Positions 37,342-47,417 of a stretch of 64,000 nt of DNA are shown one piece after another (the first letter of the stretch is position 1; every line of letters begins with the position of its first letter). The DNA lies in contig CAVTAR010000001.1 of NCBI GenBank assembly GCA_963732775.1, forward strand, positions 372,001 through 436,000, read 5' to 3'. This stretch comes from CAVRQM01 sp963732775 (GTDB taxonomy: Bacteria; Pseudomonadota; Alphaproteobacteria; Acetobacterales; Acetobacteraceae). A program made the position numbers and the translations under genes. Under the pieces are notes generated by a model. It worked only from the letters and a program-made list of their open reading frames with translations. It did not search any database and had not been told where the DNA came from.

Positions 37342-38712
37342 TCACGGCACGGCGGCGGCCGCGTTCGCCTCGACGATCAGGTCGCAGAGCTGGTCCACCA
37401 GCGCGTCGATCGTGGCGCGTTCCTCGCCCTCGGCCATCACCCGGATCACCGGCTCCGTGCCGCTCTCGCGGATCAGCAGGCGCCCGGTGCCGGCCAGCGC
37501 CGCCTCCGCCGCCGCGACACCCGCGCGCACCCGTTCGGCGCGCAATGGCGAGACGCCGCTGAAGCGCACGCTGCGCAACCGCTGCGGCAGCGGCTCGAAC
37601 GCCCGCAGCACCGCGGAGGCGGCACGCCCGTCCTCCACCAGGACTGCCAGGACCTGGAGTGCTGCCACCAGTCCGTCGCCGGTGGTGGCGTAGTCGGACA
37701 GGATCATGTGGCCGGACTGCTCGCCGCCGACGTTGAACCGCCCGGCGCGCATCCGCTCGACCACGTAGCGGTCGCCGACCCGCACCCGCTCCAGGTGAAG
37801 GCCGCGGCCGCCGAGGAAGCGCTCCAGCCCGAGGTTGGACATCACGGTCGCCACCACGCCGCCGCCGGCGAGCCGCCCCTGATCGCCCCAGGAGCGGGCG
37901 ATCAGCGCCAGCACCTGGTCGCCGTCCACCACAAGCCCGGTCTCGTCGCACAGCAGCAGCCGGTCCGCGTCACCGTCGAGCGCCAGGCCGAGGTGCGCCC
38001 CGTGGCGGCGCACCTCGCCGGCCAGGAAGCCAGGCGAGGTGGAGCCGCAGTCGCGGTTGATGTTGAGCCCGTCCGGCGCCACGCCGACCGCGATCACCTC
38101 GGCCCCCAGCTCCCACAGCACGGTGGGCGCCACCCGGTAGGCGGCGCCGTGCGCGCAATCGACGACGATGCGCAGGCCGTCGAGCCGCAGGCCGCGCGGG
38201 AAGGTCGCCTTCGCGCTCTCGATGTAGCGTCCGGCGGCGTCGTCCAGCCGCTGCGCCCGGCCGAGCTTCGCGGGCGCCGCGAGGCGGGCGGAGACGCCAT
38301 TGGCCATCAGCGATTCGATCTCGAGCTCGGTCGCGTCGGACAGCTTGAAGCCGTCCGGGCCGAACAGCTTGATGCCGTTGTCCTCGAACGGGTTGTGGCT
38401 GGCCGACAGCATCACGCCGAGGTCGCAGCGCATCGAGCGCGTCAGCATGGCGATGGCCGGCGTCGGCAGCGGCCCGACCAGCGTCACGTCCATGCCCGCG
38501 CCGATGAAGCCGGCCACCAGCGCCGGCTCCAGCATGTAGCCGGACAGGCGGGTGTCCTTGCCGATCACCACGCGGTGGCGGTGGCTGCCACGGGTGAACA
38601 GCAGGCCGGCCGCCTGGCCGAGGCGCAGCGCGGTCTCCGCCGTCATCGGCTCGAGGTTGGCGGTGCCGCGGATGCCGTCGGTGCCGAACAGGCGGCGGGG
38701 CGTGGTGTCCAT
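37342..38712 (-). CDS. glmM: Phosphoglucosamine mutase
   Basis: 456 residues, converting glucosamine-6-phosphate to glucosamine-1-phosphate for UDP-GlcNAc, peptidoglycan and LPS synthesis. It starts MDTTPRRLFGTDGIRGTAN. The active serine is in LSASHNPFEDNGIKLFG (about residue 104), the magnesium loop is DGDADR and the sugar-binding loop is GGEQSGHMI. The C-terminal phosphate-binding loop is RESGTEPVIRVM. The frame is intact and of normal length. Confidence 0.97.
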   Translation of the reverse strand: MDTTPRRLFGTDGIRGTANLEPMTAETALRLGQAAGLLFTRGSHRHRVVIGKDTRLSGYMLEPALVAGFIGAGMDVTLVGPLPTPAIAMLTRSMRCDLGVMLSASHNPFEDNGIKLFGPDGFKLSDATELEIESLMANGVSARLAAPAKLGRAQRLDDAAGRYIESAKATFPRGLRLDGLRIVVDCAHGAAYRVAPTVLWELGAEVIAVGVAPDGLNINRDCGSTSPGFLAGEVRRHGAHLGLALDGDADRLLLCDETGLVVDGDQVLALIARSWGDQGRLAGGGVVATVMSNLGLERFLGGRGLHLERVRVGDRYVVERMRAGRFNVGGEQSGHMILSDYATTGDGLVAALQVLAVLVEDGRAASAVLRAFEPLPQRLRSVRFSGVSPLRAERVRAGVAAAEAALAGTGRLLIRESGTEPVIRVMAEGEERATIDALVDQLCDLIVEANAAAAVP

Positions 38713-38742
38713 GGCGGGCGAGGCTCCTGCGACTCGGCGATA

Positions 38743-39756
38743 CTATGCGCGGAAGATAGCTTGCCAGACTTTCAAGGCCTGCACCGTCTCGGCCACGTCG
38801 TGCACCCGCACCATCGCCGCCCCGCCCAGCACGGCGGCCATGGCGGTCGCCAGCGACCCGGGCATTCGTCGCGACGGCTCCGGTTCCGCGCCGATCTCGC
38901 CCAGAAAACCCTTGCGCGAGGCGCCGACCAGGATGCGGCAGCCGAGGTTCAGCAGCAGCGGCAGGCGGGCGAGGAGTTCCAGGTTGTGGTGCGGCAGCTT
39001 GGCGAAGCCGATGCCGGGGTCGGCGAGCACGCGGTGGCGCGCGATGCCGGAGGCGCGGATGCGTGCGTCGAGTTCGCGCGTGGTCTCGACCACCACGTCG
39101 CCGTATTGCGCCAGTCCCGCCATGGTCGCCGGCGTGCCGCGCATGTGCTGGATCACCACCGGGCAAGTCTCGGCGCGCAGCAGCGGGGCGGCCGCGGGGT
39201 CGAAGGCGAGGCCGGAGACGTCGTTGACGATGGCGGCCCCGGCGTCCAGCGCGGCGCGCATGGTGGCCGCGTGGCGGGTGTCGACGGAGACGACGATCCC
39301 GTCGGCGGCCAGTGCCCGGATCACCGGCAGGATGCGGGCCTGCTCGAGGTCGGCGGGCACCTCGGCGGCGCCCGGCCGGGTGCTCTCGCCGCCTACGTCC
39401 ACCAGGTCCGCGCCCTGCGCGACCAGGGCGCGAGCGTGCGCGATCGGCGGCCTCGGGCCGGCGTGACGGCCGCCGTCGGAGAAGCTGTCGGGAGTGACGT
39501 TGACGATGCCCATGACCAGCGCGCGGCCGGTGGGCAGCCCGGCCCAGGGCGGCGGCGCGGCCGTCAGGATGGCGAGTGCGTCCCGCCAGCCGGGCGGGAT
39601 GTCGGCCGCGGGCACGAGCGCGCCGCCGTCCGCGTCGTGCAGACGGGCCAGGCAGAACGCCGCGGGTCCGCCGGCCAGCGGCAGGGCGATGCCGGCGGCC
39701 ACCGCGTCGGACGCCGCCCGGCCATGCAGCAGGCCGAGCGGCTCGATCAGGCGCAA
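38743..39756 (-). CDS. folP: Dihydropteroate synthase
   Basis: 337 residues. The enzyme joins dihydropterin pyrophosphate and p-aminobenzoate in folate synthesis and is the sulfonamide target. The core (from about residue 78) has MGIVNVTPDSFSDGG, DLVDVGGESTRPG, VSVDTRH, NDVSGLA, DPGIGFAK and GASRKGFLGE. About 60 extra residues at the N-terminus (LLHGRAASDAVAAG and so on) make it longer than the usual 280, an extension I associate with related alphaproteobacteria. It lies between ftsH and glmM, which is a conserved order. Confidence 0.96.
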   Translation of the reverse strand: MRLIEPLGLLHGRAASDAVAAGIALPLAGGPAAFCLARLHDADGGALVPAADIPPGWRDALAILTAAPPPWAGLPTGRALVMGIVNVTPDSFSDGGRHAGPRPPIAHARALVAQGADLVDVGGESTRPGAAEVPADLEQARILPVIRALAADGIVVSVDTRHAATMRAALDAGAAIVNDVSGLAFDPAAAPLLRAETCPVVIQHMRGTPATMAGLAQYGDVVVETTRELDARIRASGIARHRVLADPGIGFAKLPHHNLELLARLPLLLNLGCRILVGASRKGFLGEIGAEPEPSRRMPGSLATAMAAVLGGAAMVRVHDVAETVQALKVWQAIFRA

Positions 39757-39789
39757 CGGGTCAGCGCGCTCGGATGACGCGCCTCCTGT

Positions 39790-41718
39790 CTAGGCCGGCT
39801 GCGGCGCCGGCCCCGCGCCACCCGGCGCCGGCGGCAGCGGACGGCCGGCGGGGGCACCGAGGCGCGGCGGCCGCCATCCGTGGCCGGCTCGTCCACCACC
39901 TTCCGGATCACCGGCTCGCCGCGCAGCACGTGCGGATCTCGTCGCCCTACAGCGTCTCGTATTCCAGCAGGCCGCGCGCCAGGCGGTGCAGTTCCTCGAT
40001 GTTCTCGGTCAGGATGCGCTTGGCCTCGCCATAGGCGCTGGTCGATGATGCGCTTGATCTCGGCGTCGATCTCCCGCGCCGTCGCCTCGGAGACGTTCTT
40101 GTTCTGCGTCACCGAATGGCCGAGGAACACCTCCTGGCTGTTGTCGCCGTAGGCGATCATGCCCGAGCTTGTCGCTCATGCCCCATTCGGTGACCATGCG
40201 GCGCGCCTGACTCGGTGGCCATCTTGATGTCGCCGACGAGGCGCCGTGGCGAGACCTTGTCGGCGCCGAAGATGATCTCCTCGGCGACCCGCCCGCCCAT
40301 CGCCATGCACCAGCTCGGCCAGCAGCTTGGACTTGCTCTTGGAGTAGCGGTCGCCCTCCGGCAGGCTCATCACCAGGCCGAGCGCCCGGCCGCGCGGGAT
40401 GATGGTGGCCTTGTGGACCGGGTCGCATTCCGGCTCGTGCATGGCGCACAGCGCGTGGCCGCCCTCGTGGTACGCGGTCATCTGCTTCTCTGCGTCGGTC
40501 ATCACCAGGCTGCGGCGTTCGGCGCCCATCATCACCTTGTCCTTGGCGTCCTCGAACTCGGCCATTGCCACCACGCGCTTGCCGATCCGCGCGGCCAGCA
40601 GCGCCGCCTCGTTCACCAGGTTGGCGAGGTCGGCGCCGGAGAAGCCCGGCGTGCCGCGCGCGATCACCTTCGGGTCGACGTCGCCCGCCAGCGGCACCTT
40701 GCGCATGTGCACGCGCAGGATCTTCTCGCGCCCGTTCACGTCGGGGTTCGGCACCACCACCTGGCGGTCGAACCGGCCGGGGCGCAGCAGCGCCGGGTCC
40801 AGCACGTCGGGGCGGTTGGTGGCGGCGATCAGGATGACGCCCTCGTTGCTCTCGAAGCCGTCCATCTCGACCAGCATCTGGTTCAGCGTCTGCTCGCGCT
40901 CGTCGTTGCCGCCGCCCAGGCCGGCGCCGCGATGGCGGCCCACCGCGTCGATCTCGTCGATGAAGATGATGCAGGGCGCGTTCTTCTTGCCCTGCTCGAA
41001 CATGTCGCGCACGCGGCTGGCGCCGACGCCCACGAACATCTCGACGAAGTCCGAGCCCGAGATGGTGAAGAACGGCACGTTCGCCTCGCCGGCGATGGCG
41101 CGCGCGAGCAAGGTCTTGCCGGTGCCGGGCGGGCCGACCAGCAGCACGCCCTTCGGGATCTTGCCGCCCAGGCGCTGGAACTTCTGCGGGTCCTTCAGGA
41201 ACTCGACGATCTCCTCCAGCTCGGCCTTGGCCTCGTCGATGCCGGCCACGTCCTCGAAGGTGATGCGGCCCTGCTTCTCGGTCAGCATCCGCGCCCGCGA
41301 CTTGCCGAAGCCCATGGCGCGGCCGCCGCCCGACTGCATCTGGCGCATGAAGAACACCCAGACGCCGATCAGCAGCAGCATCGGGAACCAGTTCAGCAGG
41401 ATGTGCAGCAGCGGTGCCGTCGCTCTCCTCGGGCTTGGCGATCACCCGCACGCCCTTGTCGGTCAGGCGCTGCACCAGCGCCGGGTCCTCGGGCGTGTAG
41501 GTCTGGAAGGCGCGCCCGTCGGTGAGGTTGCCGCTGACGATGCGGCCCTGGATCACGCTGTCGCGGACGTGGCCGGTGTTCACCTCGGAGAGGAAGTCGG
41601 AATACGCCATCTGCGTGCCCGCGCCGCGGCCGGCGCCGGGCTGGAACAGGTTGAACAGCACCACCAGCAGCAGCGCGATGATGACCCAGAGGGCGAGGTT
41701 GCGGCCGAAATTGCTCAT
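39790..41718 (-). CDS. ftsH: ATP-dependent membrane zinc protease FtsH, broken by several frameshifts
   Basis: Membrane-anchored AAA protease that degrades unassembled and regulatory proteins. The N-terminal membrane segment is in WVIIALLLVVLFNLF. The AAA domain has Walker A GPPGTGKT, Walker B IIFIDEIDAVG and the second-region Arg finger ATNRPDVLDPALLRPGRFDR. The protease motif is AYHEGGHAL. Homologous sequence jumps frame near 41415, 40307, 40211, 40163 and 40037. It then meets a TAG at 39947-39949, where relatives have Ser followed by GDEI, and shifts again near 39930. The last recognisable tail ends at 39790. This many lesions in a gene of this importance most likely reflect sequence errors. 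Confidence 0.93.
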
Positions 41719-41879
41719 GTCATTCCCTGGCCACTACGGCCAAACAGCGTGCCGGCTGCCGGGTCGTTCCAGCAGCCACTCGGTTCCGTCCGTCGTCGTC
41801 GAAGCATGACGGCACGGCGCCACCGCCACAACATAGGCAAGCGGTCCGGGTTGTGCATCCCCGCCGCGTCAGCCGAGGT

Positions 41880-43094
41880 CTAGCCGGGGCCGGGGCCGGG
41901 GCCGGGGCCGGGGCCGGAAGCCAGGAAGCCGGCGCCGGCGAGCGGCTCGCCAGGCCACCAGCAAGGCGTGCCAGCGAAGCCCGCGAGCCCGCGCCGGACG
42001 AGAGCGGGCAGCGGGCTCGGGGCGGCTTCGGCACCGACCTCGGCACCGACCTCGGTACCGGCCTCGGCACCGGCAGCGGCCGACCCTGGGCGCAGCGGGC
42101 GGAGACGGCCGTCCCACAGGCTCTCGTCCGACAGGCCTGTCGCACCGGCGGTCGCCATCGCCGCCGGCTCGCGCGCCAGCAGCCAGCCGCCGCGCGCCAG
42201 CCGGCCGGCCGGCCGCAGCACCACGCCGCCCAGCGTCGCCGCCCGCGGCGCCCGCAGCCAGGCCGCCACGGCGCGCGGCGCGGGACCGTGGCTGGCGCCG
42301 CTGACGCAGCGGAGCAGCGCGCGCAGCGGCGGCGCCTGCTCCGGCAGCGCGAGCAGCACGGCGAAGCCCTCGGTGTGCAAGCGGGCATGCCGCCCGAGCC
42401 ACGCCGCGTCCGCCCGCTCGCGCGCCTGCCGCGCCCGGCCCTGCGCCTCGGCCCGCGCGCCATGCGCCCGCACGTATGGCCCGGTGCCGTCCGGGTCGGC
42501 CAGCGCCGCCCGCAGCCGGGTGCGCAGCGCGCGCGGGTCGCGGTTGCTGGGGTCGTCCTCCCAGGCGACGCCAGCCTCGCGCAGGGTCGCCCGCAGCGCC
42601 CCCGGGGCGGCCTGGAGCAGCGGCCGCAGCAGCCGCAGCCAGGGCGTCTCGCGCAGCGCCGGCATCGCCGCCAGGCCGTCCGCGCCGCTGCCGCGCAGCA
42701 GCCGCATCATCACCGTCTCGGCCTGGTCGCCGGCGTGGTGGCCCAGCAGCAAATGCACGATGCCCTCCGCCCGGCACGCCTGCTCGAGCGCCGCCGCGCG
42801 CGCCGCGCGGGCCCGCTCGGCCATCGCGGGGCCGGGGTGCAGCCCCCGCAGCGTCAGCTTCCGGCTCGCGATCCCGGCCTGATCGAGCCGGGCGCGGGTG
42901 CGTGCCGCCTCGGCCGCGGCGTCCGCGCGCAGGCCGTGGTCGACGACCAGGGCCAGGGTCGAGCCGCCCCGGCCGGCCGCCCAGTCGCGCGCGAGCAGGG
43001 CGAGCGCCATGCTGTCGGCCCCCCCCGAGACCGCCACTGCCAGGCGTGGCGCGGGCTCGAAGGGGCCGAGCGGCTCGAGCCAGCCGGCGAACAC
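41880..43094 (-). CDS. tilS: tRNA(Ile)-lysidine synthetase
   Basis: 404 residues. It modifies C34 of the CAU-anticodon tRNA-Ile with lysine, using ATP, and is usually essential. The N-terminal PP-loop is AVAVSGGADSMALALLA. LVVDHGLRADA, LLGHHAGDQAETVMMRLLRGSG and RPLL are further TilS signatures. The C-terminus ends in an alternating Gly-Pro tail encoded by a six-base repeat, preceded by a Gly-Ala-Glu stretch from a twelve-base repeat. Both regions look unstable and may vary between strains. The order tilS-ftsH is conserved in bacteria. Confidence 0.94.
   Translation of the reverse strand: MFAGWLEPLGPFEPAPRLAVAVSGGADSMALALLARDWAAGRGGSTLALVVDHGLRADAAAEAARTRARLDQAGIASRKLTLRGLHPGPAMAERARAARAAALEQACRAEGIVHLLLGHHAGDQAETVMMRLLRGSGADGLAAMPALRETPWLRLLRPLLQAAPGALRATLREAGVAWEDDPSNRDPRALRTRLRAALADPDGTGPYVRAHGARAEAQGRARQARERADAAWLGRHARLHTEGFAVLLALPEQAPPLRALLRCVSGASHGPAPRAVAAWLRAPRAATLGGVVLRPAGRLARGGWLLAREPAAMATAGATGLSDESLWDGRLRPLRPGSAAAGAEAGTEVGAEVGAEAAPSPLPALVRRGLAGFAGTPCWWPGEPLAGAGFLASGPGPGPGPGPG
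41884..41917. repeat. Six-base CCGGGG simple repeat at the 3' end of tilS
   Basis: About 5.7 perfect copies of CCGGGG run up to the tilS stop. On the coding strand they give alternating Gly and Pro codons. Slippage here would change the length of the tail in steps of two residues without shifting frame. Confidence 0.9.
42029..42076. repeat. Twelve-base tandem repeat inside tilS
   Basis: Four adjacent units of CGGCACCGACCT with a few substitutions encode a Gly-Ala/Thr-Glu-Val/Ala pattern in the linker near the end of TilS. The unit keeps the frame. Confidence 0.8.
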
Positions 43095-43114
43095 CTCGCG
43101 CCGGATAGCGGCCG

Positions 43115-43964
43115 TCAGCGGCAGGCGGCCCGGGCGCGGGCGGCGGCGACGGCGTCGCGCAGGTCGGGGCGCGGCGCCGGGAACTCGGACCGCAGCTTGT
43201 CGAGCGTCTGGCAGGCGGCCTTCTTCTCGCCGATGCCGTTCAGCGAATTGGCCAGCCCGAGCAGGCTGTCGGGCGCCCGCGGCCCCCGGGCGTTGCGGGC
43301 GTAGGCGTCGTCGTAGGCGACGGCCGCGGCCGCATAGTCGCGCCGGCCCGCTAGCGACTGCGCCAGCAGGTATTGCGCGTCGGTGGTGCGCGGCCCCTTG
43401 GCGCCCGCCAGCACCTCGCGCGCGGCGGCTTCGGCGTTCGCGTAGTCGCGCAGGGACAGCGCCGCATAGCCCGCCTGCAACGCGACTTCAGGCGTGCGAT
43501 GGCTGGACGGCGGTGCCGGCGGCGGCGCTCCCGCCAGGCTGCCGGGCGGCGGGCCGAGCGTGGGGCCGGGACGCGCGGCGGTGGCCGGCCCCGCCGCGCC
43601 GCCCGCGCCGTTGCTGAGGCGGAATTGCAGGTCGCCGAGCTGCTTGGCGAGGTCGTCGGCGGAGCGCTGGCGGGCGTTGTCCACCTCGTCGATCCGGCCG
43701 CGCAACTGGCGCACCGCATCCTCGAGCTGGGTCACGCGCTCCAGCAGTTGCGGCGTGATGTCGCCCGCGCCGTTGCCGGCGGCACTCGGCGGCGGCGGCG
43801 TGTACCTGGCCGCCGCCGCCACGCTGGTCGCGCAGGCTCTCCAGCTCGTGCCGCAGTTCCAGGATCTGGTTCTGCAGCGCGATCCCCTCGCGGCTCTCCA
43901 CCTGTGCCGAGGCGCTGGCGCACGGCAGCAGCACGGTAAGGCAAGCCAGGACGGCACGTCGCAT
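43115..43964 (-). CDS. cpoB: Cell division coordinator CpoB (YbgF), with a frameshift
   Basis: Periplasmic TPR protein that links the Tol-Pal system to peptidoglycan synthesis at division. From the ATG at 43964, MRRAVLACLTVLLPCASASAQ is a signal peptide. A coiled coil (LQNQILELRHELESLRDQ) follows. The frame shifts near 43815 inside a GC-rich Gly/Pro stretch. It then continues with a second coiled coil (LLERVTQLEDAVRQLRGRIDEV) and TPR repeats (LQAGYAALSLRDYANAEAAAREVL, YLLAQSLAGRRDYAAAAVAYDDAY, LLGLANSLNGIGEKKAACQTLDKL). Both halves are classical CpoB, so the break is probably an error. Confidence 0.92.
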
Positions 43965-44296
43965 CAATGCGCTCCGGCGAAGCGCAGCGCCGTGAACACC
44001 ATCCCAGCGAGCGCGATCTGGCCGCCGATGATGGTGGTGATGAGGGCCCAGGTACTCGGGATATTCATGAAGCGCCCCTTGACCTCGCCGATGTCGATTT
44101 CCAGCCGGCGCACCCGGTCGTCAAGGATGCCGAAACGCGTCTCCAGTCGATCGAACTTCGTGTCGAACCCGTCGAGCCGCCGATCGATGCTGCCAAGCAG
44201 CGCCTCGATCCGAACATAGTTCTGCTCGAGGCGGGAGACGCGGGCTTCCATGGCTGGATCATGGTCGCCGCCCGCGCCCGATTCAATCGCGTCCAT
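43964..44296 (-). CDS. Small coiled-coil protein with a C-terminal membrane anchor
   Basis: 110 residues. The first 75 form a heptad-rich coiled coil (VSRLEQNYVRIEALLGSIDRR, then RLETRFGILDDRVRRLEIDI). Residues about 80-105 (WALITTIIGGQIALAGMVFTAL) are one membrane segment. The layout recalls XhlA-type phage proteins and small membrane-tethered coiled coils, but no family is certain. It is inserted between pal and cpoB and shares one base with the cpoB start. It is therefore probably co-translated with the Tol-Pal genes, where an extra envelope subunit would be plausible. Confidence 0.75.
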   Translation of the reverse strand: MDAIESGAGGDHDPAMEARVSRLEQNYVRIEALLGSIDRRLDGFDTKFDRLETRFGILDDRVRRLEIDIGEVKGRFMNIPSTWALITTIIGGQIALAGMVFTALRFAGAH

Positions 44297-44340
44297 GCGG
44301 CGGACGCCGGCCCGCTACCCGCGTCCGCGCGCGTGACACA

Positions 44341-44823
44341 TCAGCGGACGGTGGTGATGGCGTTGCGGTTCTGCTGCCAGGCGGACTCGTCCGAGCCCGG
44401 CGCGGTCGGGCGGTCCTTGCCGTAGCTGATGGTCTCGATCCGGCTGCCGGCCACGCCCTTGGCCACCAGGTAGTCGCGCGCGGCATTGGCGCGGCGCTGG
44501 CCGAGGGCGATGTTGTATTCCTCGGTGCCGCGCTCGTCGCAGTTGCCGGCCACCTGCACGTTGTCCTGCGGATAGGTGGACAGGAACGACGCCTGGCGGT
44601 CCAGCGTGCCCTGCGCGTCGCTGCTGAGCGAGGAACGGGCGGTGTCGTAGAAGACGCGGTCGCCGGCCTTGGCCACCAGGTCTTCCTGGCTGCCCGGCGC
44701 CGGGCCCGAGGTCGCGACGGTGGCACCCGTGCCGGTGGAGGCGCCGGTCGCGGGCGGGGGCGGCGAGCTGCACGCGCCTAGCAGGGCCGCGATCGCCAAC
44801 GCGCCGACGAGCTTGGTCTTCAT
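44341..44823 (-). CDS. pal: Peptidoglycan-associated lipoprotein Pal
   Basis: 160 residues. The lipoprotein signal ends in LLGAC, so the mature protein is anchored in the outer membrane. After a Pro/Gly/Thr linker comes the OmpA-like domain with RVFYDTARSSLS, VQVAGNCDERGTEEYNIALG and GKDRPTAPGSDESAWQQNR. Most of the residues that bind diaminopimelate in peptidoglycan (Asp-Arg in CDERGTEEYN) are visible. It works with TolB during outer-membrane constriction. A possible promoter of its own lies 70 bases upstream. Confidence 0.97.
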   Translation of the reverse strand: MKTKLVGALAIAALLGACSSPPPPATGASTGTGATVATSGPAPGSQEDLVAKAGDRVFYDTARSSLSSDAQGTLDRQASFLSTYPQDNVQVAGNCDERGTEEYNIALGQRRANAARDYLVAKGVAGSRIETISYGKDRPTAPGSDESAWQQNRNAITTVR

Positions 44824-44893
44824 TGTCAGTGATTCCTGGAGTGGTGAAACGGTGGCGGACCGCACCCTGTCGCAGTGCGGCATCCTCGCGCCG

Positions 44894-44922
44894 CGCATAG
44901 GATCGGCGACGCGAGCGGTCAA
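44894..44922 (-). promoter_or_regulatory. Candidate promoter for pal
   Basis: On the minus strand TTGACC (44922-44917) and TATGCG (44899-44894) are separated by exactly 17 bases, about 70 bases before the pal ATG in the 165-base tolB-pal gap. This is a plausible sigma-70 site that would allow pal to be expressed apart from tolB. It is unproven. Confidence 0.4.
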
Positions 44923-44988
44923 GCCAGGGTGCGTCGCCGCCGGCGCCAATGTGATCTGCTCACGCGAAATCGTACAACAGTGTGGCTG

Positions 44989-46395
44989 TCAGGGCAGCAG
45001 CGGCCCCCAGGCCGGGTCCGACGCGTCGGTCGGCGTCAGCACCTCGCGCTCGTTGAAGCCGGTGATGTCGATGGACACCAGCCGCGACGAGTAGCCCTGG
45101 CCCCGGCTGCCGGCCGCACTCTGGCGGTAGAACATCAGCACGCGGCCGTTCGGGCAGAAGGTCGGCCCCTCGACGAAGTAGCTGGTCGACAGGATGCGCT
45201 CGCCGGAGCCGTCCGGGCGCATCACGCCGATCGCGAAATTGCCGCCGCCGAACCGGGTGAAGGCCAGCAGGTCGCCGCGCGGGGACCACACCGGGTCGGC
45301 GTATTGCCCGTTGCCGAAGCTGATCCGCCGCGCGCCGCCGCCGTCGGCGCCCATCACATAGAGCTGCTGGTCGCCGCCGCGGTCGGAGTTGAACACGATC
45401 TGCGATCCGTCCGGACTGTAGCAGGGCGAGACGTCGATCGCCCCGCTGTCGGTGAGCCGCCGGCTGCCGCCCGACAGGCCCACCACGTAGATGTCCGAGC
45501 CGCCGCCCCTGGTCTGCGCCATTACCACGCTGTTGCCGTCGGGGCTGAAGCGCGGCGAGAGGGTGATGCCGGAGAACTCGCCGAGCAGGCGCTGGCGGCC
45601 CGAGTTGAGGTTGAACAGGTACACGCGCGGCCGGTTGCCGGCGTAGCTCATGAACGCGATCTCGTCGCTGTTGGGCGCGAAGCGCGGGGTCAGCGCGTTG
45701 GCGGTGCCGTCGGTGAGGAAGCGGTTGCCTTCGCCGTCCTGGTCCATCACCGCGAGGCGCTTGCTGCGGCGGTCCTTCGGGCCGGATTCGGCGATGTAGA
45801 CGACGCGGGTGTCGAAGTACCCCTTCTCGCCGATCAGCCGCTGATAGATGGCGTCGGCGATCTTGTGGGCGATCCGCCGCCAGGCGCCGGGGGCGGCGGT
45901 GAAGGCGGTTCCGAGCGCCTGCTGGCCCGGCAGCACGTCCCACAGGCGGAACTCCACCCGCCCGCCATCCAGCGCGTCGCCGGTGACGAGCGCCTGCGCG
46001 CCGAGCGCCTTCCAGTTCTGGAAGTTCGGCACGCCACCGGGGTCGGCCGTGTTGCCGTAGGCGGCGGCGTCGATCGGGCGGAACAGGCCGGAGCGCTGCA
46101 GGTCGGCACTGACGACGGCGGCGATCTGCGCCCCGAGCGGGCCCCCGCCCAGCGGCGGAATGGCAATCGGGATCGCCTCGGCATGCGGCCGGTTCAGCTC
46201 CACCGGCGGCGCCCCGGCGGCGCCTTGGGCGGGCGCGGGCGTGGCGGGCGAGGCCGCTGCCGGCTGGCCGGCGCCGCCGAGCAGCGACTGTGCCCCGGCG
46301 AGGCCGGGCGCGCCGAGCAAGGCAGGAGCGCCGGCCAGCAAGGCGCGGCGGCAGAGCTGCCAGGACGGGAGGTGGAGCGGGTTGGGCATGGGCAA
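44989..46395 (-). CDS. tolB: Tol-Pal system beta-propeller protein TolB
   Basis: 468-residue periplasmic protein. The N-terminal signal has Arg-Arg before a hydrophobic stretch (CRRALLAGAPALLGAPGLAG), so twin-arginine export is possible. Domain 1 (about 55-180) has PIAIPPLGGG and ADLQRSGLF. The six-bladed propeller follows, with repeated Ser-Pro-Asp-Gly units (RFSPDGNSVV, CYSPDGSQIVFNSDRGG, WSPRGDLLAF). It ends with DASDPAWGPLLP. It shuttles between Pal and TolA. Length and motifs are normal. Confidence 0.97.
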   Translation of the reverse strand: MPMPNPLHLPSWQLCRRALLAGAPALLGAPGLAGAQSLLGGAGQPAAASPATPAPAQGAAGAPPVELNRPHAEAIPIAIPPLGGGPLGAQIAAVVSADLQRSGLFRPIDAAAYGNTADPGGVPNFQNWKALGAQALVTGDALDGGRVEFRLWDVLPGQQALGTAFTAAPGAWRRIAHKIADAIYQRLIGEKGYFDTRVVYIAESGPKDRRSKRLAVMDQDGEGNRFLTDGTANALTPRFAPNSDEIAFMSYAGNRPRVYLFNLNSGRQRLLGEFSGITLSPRFSPDGNSVVMAQTRGGGSDIYVVGLSGGSRRLTDSGAIDVSPCYSPDGSQIVFNSDRGGDQQLYVMGADGGGARRISFGNGQYADPVWSPRGDLLAFTRFGGGNFAIGVMRPDGSGERILSTSYFVEGPTFCPNGRVLMFYRQSAAGSRGQGYSSRLVSIDITGFNEREVLTPTDASDPAWGPLLP

Positions 46396-46416
46396 AACCT
46401 CGTCGCGGGCGGGCGG

Positions 46417-47408
<992 letters not shown>

Positions 47409-47417
47409 GGCCAGCCC

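Noticed and set aside
41853..43304. 483-residue plus-strand frame opposite tilS
   Set aside because: tilS on the other strand has all catalytic motifs. The opposite frame is low-complexity and antisense.
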